Positions 32,775-38,127 of a stretch of DNA of 38,127 bases are shown in pieces; within the stretch, counting starts at the first letter, position 1, and the number at the start of each line of letters is the position of its first letter. The stretch covers positions 1-38,127 of the forward strand of contig CALDQH010000041.1 of assembly GCA_937911935.1 (NCBI GenBank). The letters run 5' to 3'. The notes beneath the pieces were generated by a model. It had not been told where the DNA came from. It made no database searches and worked only from the letters and a program-made list of their open reading frames with translations. This DNA comes from an uncultured Bacteroidales bacterium. Its GTDB lineage: Bacteria; Bacteroidota; Bacteroidia; Bacteroidales; Paludibacteraceae. The translations under genes and the position numbers were made by a program.

Positions 32775-33047
32775 TTATCTGATAAAATTTTCGATTGCAA
32801 AAATTAGGTGACAAAAGGCAAAAGCAACGCCAAGGAGGATGGCAGGAAGGTTCTTTCTGTCGATAGCAAAGAAAATAAACGACAAACAAGGGGGCAATGT
32901 AAGGAGCAAGATAACCCATGATGGGGTAATGCCGCTATAGTATAAAATCCAACCGATGTAATAGATAAGCAGGCAGGCTATAGAGGCAATGACAAAGGGC
33001 GAAAAGCCCAGTTTGCTTCTTTTGGTGTTGATTAAACACGCTCGTAA
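32775..33047 (-). pseudogene. small three-helix membrane protein lacking a start codon
   Basis: The minus-strand frame from 33047 to the stop at 32775-32777 is open for 90 codons but has no ATG or GTG at its start. From 33032 it reads INTKRSKLGFSPFVIASIAC, then three hydrophobic segments (LLIYYIGWILYY, VILLLTLPPCLSFIFFAI, AILLGVAFAFCHLIFAI) and ENFIR. Such proteins usually begin M-x-KRSKLG, so only the first residue or two seem lost. The stop is 7 bases from the cobB ATG, so it was probably the first gene of that operon. It abuts, and out of frame slightly overlaps, the HsdR-like remnant. Confidence 0.65.
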
Positions 33048-33109
33048 CTATTCTCAACAAGAGTTCTAACTAGACCCTCTTTCAATGCTGCTTCACTCTG
33101 GGTAGTCAT
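33032..33109 (-). pseudogene. 25-codon remnant of a type I restriction subunit (HsdR N-terminus)
   Basis: From ATG 33109 the minus strand encodes MTTQSEAALKEGLVRTLVEN followed by SYERV and then TAA. Type I restriction R subunits commonly begin with a TQSEAxLExxLIxxLxxxGYExV pattern and continue with V/I-x-x-E, so the match ends exactly where the frame is interrupted. A -7 box (TATTTTTG on the minus strand, 33125-33132) remains upstream. No hsdS or hsdM is in the window. The match is short, so confidence is moderate. Confidence 0.6.
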
Positions 33110-33146
33110 AAACTTTTATACTAGCAAAAATAATGAATCAATATGA

Positions 33147-35051
33147 TTATACATTCTTAAGACTCTTATTACCTTGGGAATATTTTTCTCCCACAACATA
33201 CCCACTATTATCTAATTCCTCCGTAATGTATGATGTTGTATAAATAACCTGATAATCATCATCAGAATATTCTGACAATTTATTTATCAAAACTCTTTGA
33301 AAATTTTGAGCTCTAGATTCCTCAATACCTTTATCCTCCATATTATCAGCAAAAATAAAATGAGGGTATCTCATAAATGGCAACTCCAACGATGACATAA
33401 ACAAAGCAAAACGAGCTGCAATCTTAAGATAAAAATTAGAGCTGGCAGAATATTTTGAATACTTATTGGATAAATAAACTATATTGTTTGAAAAGTCAAC
33501 AAAAAAATCGTCTGCATTGGTGAATTCTTGTTGCCTTTTATAATCATTCTGCAAAAAATATATTCCGAATTCTTTTATTTTATCATGCACTTCACTCCTC
33601 TTATTGTTTATATCATTATGCTTTGCTTTTATAAATCGCTCTGTTTTATTGATTGTTTTTTCAAGTTCCTCCTTACGTTGGATTAATTCCTCATAATAAA
33701 TGGCTTTTTCCAACATAGTTCGATATTGCATGATTTCACCTTCTAGTAGACCTTTATTAAAAATCAAGTTATCAATTTCTTCATCTTGAGGACTACGCAC
33801 ATTTTCTAATTGATCTTGTAACAACTGCTCTTGTGTCTTTAAATCTCTCTTTAAACTTTTAAGTGTTGCTTTTGACAAAAGTAACTTACGCTTATTTTGC
33901 TCCAACACTAACTCTGACTCAGTTATTTGGAAACTCATTTCAAGATCATAACGTTTTGCTTGTTGTACTCCTCTCGTATTATCTATTGGAGATTTACACA
34001 AACGGCAATACCCAGTCTCTACATTGTCTTCCAATTTTGTAAGACACTCAGGACAAAATTCGAGCGTTAAATTCTCTAATCCTGTACGAAGCTGTATTGA
34101 GTTATTTAATGCTGCTTTTCGTTGTTTTAATGCTTTAATAAACAATATGGAATCTTCTATTTCGTTTTCGATTGTATCAATTATGTCCTCATATTCTTTG
34201 ATCTTTTGACGCAATCTAAGAATTTTGTTCTTATAATCAATTACAATATAGTTTTTGGGAGTATCAACTTGTTCCCCGTTACGTTTACTTTGAATAATAC
34301 TTGATAATTTTAGTATTTCCTGCTCTTTATAATCAATTACAGATGTTAAAAAAGCACTAGAGCACTCTTCTGCTAATGACAATGCAGATTTAACAGCATT
34401 TATGTCTAAGTTAATTAATGACAATTGCTTCTGCATATCTCTCAAAGAAAGTTTAGCCGCGTATAGGTCTGAGTCATAAATACCCATTAATAATTCGGCT
34501 GTAGTTTCTCTTGTTATTTGACTATCGAATGTTTCAAACATAAATAAAGAACCCGTAGGTGATTCCTGGTCAATATACATTAGCCTAAGCAACTGATGCA
34601 TTGTAATATTATTATCACCTATTACAATTGGTAATCCCATTAACTCAAATAGAATGTTTGAGAAACTTTTAACTTTTTCAGTCGTTTTATAACCAAAATA
34701 CTGAGATTCACATTCTCCACTAAGCGCTTCATTAAGTCCTCCCCAATATATACACATACCGACCATTGTTTCAACACGCTTATCATCTGACAATTTAATT
34801 TCGCGTCTAAGTGTTAAAACACAGCCAGAAATACATATTTCCACATAAACAAACTGACATTGTCTGGCTTGTGGCACAAAATCTACATAAGTACCTCCTA
34901 AACCATAAAATAAGAGATGTGTTATTGTTGATTTTCCACTACTATTATCTCCACGAATAATATTAACTCCACGATGGAAACATTCGTCATATGCAACCTT
35001 CCCATCTCTAGTTAAAATATACAAACGTTGTACAAATAAATTAGAAGCCAT
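33147..35051 (-). CDS. Rad50/SMC-like ATPase of an ABC three-component (ABC-3C) system
   Basis: A 634-residue ATPase from ATG 35051 (MASNLFVQRLYILTRDGKVA); the ATG at 35102 would overlap the upstream gene by 62 bases. Walker A is GDNSSGKST at 34-42. A long coiled coil (about 200-500) is broken by a zinc-hook-like pair, Cys333/336 and Cys349/352. The C-terminal half-site has a signature-like helix (SASSNFYLKIAARFALF, 535-551), and Walker B is FIFADNMEDKGIEE, where Asn570 replaces the usual catalytic Glu. This ATPase type, last in an operon after a small middle component, fits ABC-3C conflict systems. It overlaps the middle component by 11 bases. Confidence 0.82.
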   Translation of the reverse strand: MASNLFVQRLYILTRDGKVAYDECFHRGVNIIRGDNSSGKSTITHLLFYGLGGTYVDFVPQARQCQFVYVEICISGCVLTLRREIKLSDDKRVETMVGMCIYWGGLNEALSGECESQYFGYKTTEKVKSFSNILFELMGLPIVIGDNNITMHQLLRLMYIDQESPTGSLFMFETFDSQITRETTAELLMGIYDSDLYAAKLSLRDMQKQLSLINLDINAVKSALSLAEECSSAFLTSVIDYKEQEILKLSSIIQSKRNGEQVDTPKNYIVIDYKNKILRLRQKIKEYEDIIDTIENEIEDSILFIKALKQRKAALNNSIQLRTGLENLTLEFCPECLTKLEDNVETGYCRLCKSPIDNTRGVQQAKRYDLEMSFQITESELVLEQNKRKLLLSKATLKSLKRDLKTQEQLLQDQLENVRSPQDEEIDNLIFNKGLLEGEIMQYRTMLEKAIYYEELIQRKEELEKTINKTERFIKAKHNDINNKRSEVHDKIKEFGIYFLQNDYKRQQEFTNADDFFVDFSNNIVYLSNKYSKYSASSNFYLKIAARFALFMSSLELPFMRYPHFIFADNMEDKGIEESRAQNFQRVLINKLSEYSDDDYQVIYTTSYITEELDNSGYVVGEKYSQGNKSLKNV

Positions 35052-35562
35052 CGTATTTAGATATAAGTAGTTTAGTGCGTGATTTAAACCCATTATTACC
35101 ATTCATCGGGAATGTCTTAAAAAATAAACATAACCACGACAATGTATTTTTCTCTTCCGTTGGAAGTTCGCTAACATGTTTGACTAATTCAATTAACTTC
35201 TCCTTATTCAGAATCTCTATCTCATTGTTTAACAACCTTTGTGCATTGAGTATTCCATAGGAAGATAGATATGTTAATGCCCCCATTTGATAAGGTCTTA
35301 ATCTCTCTAAGAATTTACGACCATCATGAACTGTATCATATGGATTGTCTCCCTTAGTAATATATCGTTTTCTTAATTTCGCTATTTCCTTTAAGTCATT
35401 ACCTAAACGAATCTCGTACACTTTTGATGGAAATAATAAATAAAAATCCCATATCCTCAATCTATCTAATTCGAGTATATCATTTTCTTCTAACCGCATT
35501 AAAATATGAATTATGCGATATATGCAATGATATAAATCGAACGCATGATTATACATTGTCAT
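35041..35562 (-). CDS. ABC-3C middle component
   Basis: A 173-residue, mainly helical protein: MTMYNHAFDLYHCIYRIIHI, then RLRIWDFYLLFPSKVYEIRL, and GRKFLERLRPYQMGALTYLS. The YNHAFDLYHCxYR and DRLRIxDFYLLFP segments are what I know from ABC-3C middle components (the class I would compare is MC5). It has no catalytic motif and probably bridges the ATPase to the effector-side component. It overlaps the preceding gene by 14 bases and the ATPase by 11 bases, so the three are tightly coupled. Confidence 0.7.
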   Translation of the reverse strand: MTMYNHAFDLYHCIYRIIHILMRLEENDILELDRLRIWDFYLLFPSKVYEIRLGNDLKEIAKLRKRYITKGDNPYDTVHDGRKFLERLRPYQMGALTYLSSYGILNAQRLLNNEIEILNKEKLIELVKHVSELPTEEKNTLSWLCLFFKTFPMNGNNGFKSRTKLLISKYDGF

Positions 35563-36127
35563 AATCTTTCCAGTTTATATGGCATCGACCTGTTAAATAA
35601 TACACCATACCCAATACATCTTCTGCATCATAACATAAATAATCATCATTTGCTCCTTCTATATTTAATTTTTGAACAATCGGATCAATTACATTCTTAA
35701 GAACAGATGACATTATGATCTTTTTAGCTTCATTTGCCTCAATCAATGGTTTTACATAATCGTTAAACCTCATAAGTATATCAGCAAACAAATGGGAATT
35801 AATCCATTGTGCAGACTCATAGTATTTATACTTTTCTTGCTTCTTAGCAAATTTCTGCTTTTGACGAAGAGCTGTGGATATATCTAATTCCGAATGTCCT
35901 CCATCTTTCAACTTATTTTGCAGACCCTTACGCCCATCTAAAACAGTTTCAAAATATTCTAGATCCTCTATTGTCTTATCATATCGATGGTCATTTTCAA
36001 TTTCAGCTGCTAAACTCTGAAACTTTCGTTGATACCATGTTATTGGCTGGTAATTATTATATACATTATTGATATCGCGTCCCGCGATATCGCCCCCAGC
36101 ACATAAATCATTTTGTATTACAGCCAT
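35549..36127 (-). CDS. ABC-3C signalling component with N-terminal GDIAGRDIN motif
   Basis: A 192-residue protein. Residues 10-21 are AGGDIAGRDINN, a short Gly/Asp-rich beta motif known in front of many bacterial conflict proteins. The remainder is helical (ITWYQRKFQSLAAEIENDHR, TIEDLEYFETVLDGRKGLQN, LRQKQKFAKKQEKYKYYESA) and ends with CYDAEDVLGMVYYLTGRCHI. This fits the C-terminal domain that usually carries an effector in ABC-3C systems, but no nuclease, protease or toxin domain is fused to it here. The GDIAGRDIN segment is repeated at the C-terminus of the small TM protein encoded just upstream. Confidence 0.65.
   Translation of the reverse strand: MAVIQNDLCAGGDIAGRDINNVYNNYQPITWYQRKFQSLAAEIENDHRYDKTIEDLEYFETVLDGRKGLQNKLKDGGHSELDISTALRQKQKFAKKQEKYKYYESAQWINSHLFADILMRFNDYVKPLIEANEAKKIIMSSVLKNVIDPIVQKLNIEGANDDYLCYDAEDVLGMVYYLTGRCHINWKDYDNV
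36068..36094 (-). other. GDIAGRDIN motif, copy 2
   Basis: Codons for residues 12-20 of the signalling component. Five of nine codons differ from copy 1, all synonymously. Confidence 0.85.
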
Positions 36128-36140
36128 AATAACATATTAA

Positions 36141-36314
36141 TTATTTATTGATATCCCTACCAGCTATATCCCCACTAGCTTTAATGTTTTTTTGTATGGT
36201 TTTGGTATTATCGCTATTGTTCTTATGATATATATGCATAGTTATTCCCCCTGATACAAAACCGACTATCGCAGATATGATTGCATCAAAATGATTTGAA
36301 ATAAAATTTACCAT
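36141..36314 (-). CDS. 57-residue single-TM protein with C-terminal GDIAGRDIN motif
   Basis: ATG at 36314, stop at 36141-36143. The N-terminus MVNFISNHFDAIISAIVGFV continues SGGITMHIY, giving one membrane helix at about residues 11-28. A polar linker (HKNNSDNTKTIQKNIK) leads to ASGDIAGRDINK at the very C-terminus. The last motif equals residues 12-20 of the next protein. The gene lies 13 bases upstream of that gene and 19 bases downstream of the HTH gene, so it belongs to the operon. It has the form of a membrane effector attached to a signalling tag, but that role is inferred. It is short enough for automatic annotation to miss. Confidence 0.72.
   Translation of the reverse strand: MVNFISNHFDAIISAIVGFVSGGITMHIYHKNNSDNTKTIQKNIKASGDIAGRDINK
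36147..36173 (-). other. GDIAGRDIN motif, copy 1
   Basis: Codons for residues 48-56 of the 57-residue TM protein. See copy 2 at 36068-36094. Confidence 0.85.
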
Positions 36315-36333
36315 ATACACAAATTATTAATGA

Positions 36334-36555
36334 TTAACAAAATTTGGTTGATGTAATTAATGTTCTGACATCAATATCTAATAAGTTCGCGATTTCTTGT
36401 AATTGAGCTATTGACGGCTGGGATTTATTAGAACACCATCTTGAGATCGTGTTCTCTGATTTACCCATCTGTTCAGCTAACCATCTATTGGTTTTCTGTT
36501 TTTCAACAAGTGTAACCTTTATTCTATTCATCACTATTTGTTGATTATTCGACAT
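36334..36555 (-). CDS. XRE/Cro-type HTH transcriptional regulator
   Basis: A 73-residue single-domain DNA-binding protein. The helix-turn-helix covers about residues 20-60: KTNRWLAEQMGKSENTISRW, then CSNKSQPSIAQLQEIANLLD and the typical end IDVRTLI. It is the first gene of the minus-strand ABC-3C operon and probably represses it. An inner ATG (MNRIKV, residue 9) is a possible alternative start. It is divergent from the VbhA-like gene. Confidence 0.88.
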   Translation of the reverse strand: MSNNQQIVMNRIKVTLVEKQKTNRWLAEQMGKSENTISRWCSNKSQPSIAQLQEIANLLDIDVRTLITSTKFC

Positions 36556-36587
36556 CTTAATTCAAATTATATCCATTAAATTATGAA

Positions 36588-36618
36588 CAAAGTTACACTT
36601 TATTTTCCTTACAGCAAA
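36588..36618 (-). promoter_or_regulatory. promoter of the ABC-3C operon
   Basis: On the minus strand: TTTG (36615-36618), 19-base spacer, TAACTTTG (36588-36595), ending 32 bases before the HTH start codon. Full consensus match, so the island is expressed by the host's main sigma factor. Confidence 0.72.
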
Positions 36619-36708
36619 CTTTACGGACTATATAATTGTTGTAATAAGAATTATTTAAGTGAAGGTGTTGACTATTCCCCATATTTTTCGTAACTTTATA
36701 AGAAAATT

Positions 36709-37014
36709 ATGAAATTATTTGAGGAATATAAGAACCATCCAGATAAGGCTGTTAGAGAAAGAGCGAACAATTGGGGCGCAGCAATAGGTTTGCAGAATGT
36801 AGATGGACTTAGTGTGTCTGAGTTTCTGATTCAACTTGCTCGACAACAAATTGAGGGCAAGGTTACTATGGAGGAAGTTACACAAAGGCTCAATGAACAT
36901 TACAAGCATAGCAAACTATATAGTTCTACTTATGAGATTGTCCCTCCTAACTCAGAGATGTTCAAAAGAATGAAAGAGGAAAACGAACTCCGTAGATCAG
37001 AGATGTTTAAATAG
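36709..37014 (+). CDS. VbhA-like antitoxin, orphan
   Basis: A 101-residue protein: KAVRERANNWGAAIGLQNVD, GLSVSEFLIQLARQQIEGKV, TMEEVTQRLNEHY. This is the pattern of Bacteroidota antitoxins of the VbhA family, which block Fic AMP-transferases by an inhibitory helix and normally sit directly before a fic gene. No fic gene follows here: the next gene, on the other strand, is DUF2971. It is therefore an orphan, a relic, or an antitoxin acting in trans. The C-terminal MFKRMKEENELRRSEMFK contains the repeat MFK. A promoter-like TAACTTTA lies at 36691-36698. Confidence 0.62.
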   Translation: MKLFEEYKNHPDKAVRERANNWGAAIGLQNVDGLSVSEFLIQLARQQIEGKVTMEEVTQRLNEHYKHSKLYSSTYEIVPPNSEMFKRMKEENELRRSEMFK

Positions 37015-37304
37015 AATCGAACTATCCAATACTATCAGATAGTTCAATTCGCTATAGTCATAATATTTTGTATTTGTGTTCATTACAAGGTACACCATTT
37101 TGACTTTTGGTTAAAATGGTCGTTTGACAGAGGCTTAATATTTACAACAAAATAAACTATTCCCGTATTCAGTTATCCACATTTTTGTAATAATTTAAGG
37201 AGTGTCAACTTTATCAACTACCCGATGTTACAAAAGATGTATATACACTTTTTGTTGCAACAATTTGTGTGGTCACATATTTTGTGGATACACGCATTCC
37301 CCAA
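37015..37304. other. AT-rich intergenic region with hairpins and DnaA-box-like sites
   Basis: Between the convergent VbhA-like and DUF2971 genes. It holds an 8-base inverted repeat (37019-37026 with 37038-37045), an 11-base hairpin with one G-T pair (37094-37104 with 37110-37120), a perfect DnaA box TTATCCACA at 37173-37181, and a reverse near-match TGTGGATAC at 37283-37291. No ORF or RNA gene is recognised. The hairpins may be terminators, although no T-run follows. Confidence 0.5.
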
Positions 37305-38127
37305 TTATATTTCTATAGTCTTCAGCTCATAGTTTGTGCTATACTCATCAAGCACAACAATATACTGTTTGATACCCATTCCTTGAGCAATATTCATTAA
37401 AAAATCTTTGTATCGTTTTTCCATATTGGGGCCATAGTATATAGCCTTTAAACAATCCAAATCTGGGATTTCCGAATAATCACTATCCTGTTGATATGGA
37501 CACCTTGTAATAATACGCCATTCTCGTTCGTGGCTATATGCTCGGGAGTCTTTATAAAGATATGTTTTATACCAATGCAACAGATCAATTGGCCGGTCAA
37601 TATTCTTAGCTTTGGTGTTTTCCATTACTTCACGCAGTATAATATTAATTACATTGTTAGTCGCATCATATCTCTTTTCAGAATATATGACAGGGAATAA
37701 ATTTGAGTAATTTTTATTCTCTTGTTCACATTCTTGCTGTTTTGGACAAGCCAAACAACCTTGTAATAGATAATTTGTAAAGTCATACTCGAGAGCATAG
37801 CCTTTATAACCATCTGCATACTGGTCCCACATATATAGTGACTTTACGTCTTCCGTAAAACATGCGATTTTTGTAAATCTGTCTCGACGCATGGTTTCGA
37901 TGTAGTTGCTAATTCGACTATGTAATAGTTCCTTAAAACTATTCAAGTTATTTAATAAATAGTTTAGCCTGTCATCTTTTGATGTTATAGATAAACGATC
38001 TTTTATGTTTTCAATGATATCATTACTATAAAGATTTTCTAATACTTTAGTTTCTAGAGATGCTTTTAATTGTGTTGGATAAATTGCATCATATTCAATT
38101 GCATATGCATAACAAATAAATTCGGCA
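37305..38127 (-). CDS. DUF2971 domain protein, 5' end beyond window
   Basis: The minus-strand frame is open from base 38127 to the stop at 37305, giving 273 residues without a start, so the N-terminus lies outside the window. A TTG at 37946 is merely internal. DUF2971 features: TKIACFTEDVKSLYMWDQYA, DGYKGYALEYDF, and EREWRIITR. A four-Cys cluster (CLACPKQQEC) sits in the middle, near the extended frame's residue 145. The domain has no firm function and is frequent in conflict islands. The gene is AT-rich like its neighbours. Confidence 0.8.
   Translation of the reverse strand, partial: AEFICYAYAIEYDAIYPTQLKASLETKVLENLYSNDIIENIKDRLSITSKDDRLNYLLNNLNSFKELLHSRISNYIETMRRDRFTKIACFTEDVKSLYMWDQYADGYKGYALEYDFTNYLLQGCLACPKQQECEQENKNYSNLFPVIYSEKRYDATNNVINIILREVMENTKAKNIDRPIDLLHWYKTYLYKDSRAYSHEREWRIITRCPYQQDSDYSEIPDLDCLKAIYYGPNMEKRYKDFLMNIAQGMGIKQYIVVLDEYSTNYELKTIEI

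Noticed and set aside
35051..35102. Longer ATPase start at 35102
   Set aside because: It would add 17 residues that overlap the middle-component gene by 62 bases. The ATG at 35051 leads directly into the first strand of the ATPase fold.
36071..36091. Perfect 9-base inverted repeat with two GATATC sites, as a possible operator
   Set aside because: It falls inside the codons for DIAGRDI, where the repeated Asp-Ile pair creates the symmetry. Copy 1 of the motif uses other codons and lacks it.
37094..37120. Hairpin as a tRNA or small RNA gene
   Set aside because: A single 11-base stem with a 5-base loop and no cloverleaf. Nothing supports an RNA gene beyond a possible terminator.
37305..37946. 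DUF2971 gene as a complete ORF starting at 37946
   Set aside because: The codon there is TTG and the frame stays open to the window edge with sensible protein sequence, so the gene is cut by the edge.

Overview
The window comes from a Bacteroidota genome, most likely order Bacteroidales. The evidence is a type B sorting domain of the type IX secretion system (T9SS), a DUF4295 gene beside rpmB and rpmG, TonB-linked outer-membrane genes, an exosortase-family gene, and repeated matches to the Bacteroidota promoter pattern TTTG-N19/20-TAnnTTTG. Most of the window is moderate-GC core chromosome. The two ends (1-700 and about 33030-38127) are clearly more AT-rich and look accessory.

Layout. 1-462: the 3' part of an AT-rich alpha/beta hydrolase-like gene. 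705-8658: a compact envelope cluster on the + strand (exosortase-family protein, coaX, outer-membrane protein, TPR protein, lptC, CNNM/CBS membrane protein, PpiD-like foldase) that ends in a hairpin terminator. 8766-14777: UvrD/PcrA helicase, TonB-dependent receptor, Ste24-type M48 protease. 14774-17921, minus strand: a FecCD-type ABC importer (ATPase, permease, binding protein), divergent from a glycosyltransferase. 19442-23901: the rpmB-rpmG-DUF4295 group, then ftsY, rimO and two HU-family genes, the second a membrane-anchored HU. 23975-26860, minus strand: a 961-residue secreted T9SS cargo protein. 27107-31349: three tandem FKBP-type isomerases and mnmE. 31354-32767, minus strand: a Fibrobacter-paralogous-domain protein and a sirtuin.

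32775-33109 is a scar. A membrane-protein gene without a start codon abuts a 25-codon remnant that resembles the N-terminus of HsdR (type I restriction). Beyond it, 33147-36555 is a minus-strand operon that I read as an ABC three-component (ABC-3C) conflict system: HTH regulator, a 57-residue single-TM protein, a GDIAGRDIN-motif component, a middle component and a Rad50-like ATPase. The short TM protein is the most interesting item. Its extreme C-terminus carries the same nine residues, GDIAGRDIN, that lie near the N-terminus of the next gene product, written with mostly different codons. This suggests a motif-mediated pairing of a membrane effector with its controller. A VbhA-like orphan antitoxin and a DUF2971 gene cut by the right edge complete the island.

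A second unusual theme is a family of low-complexity TCACC/AAGTC repeats. They occur between genes (19185-19324, 29662-29705) and also in frame inside mnmE and the membrane-anchored HU gene, where both yield a HQITxSP peptide. All functional calls rest on reading the sequence; no database search was run.
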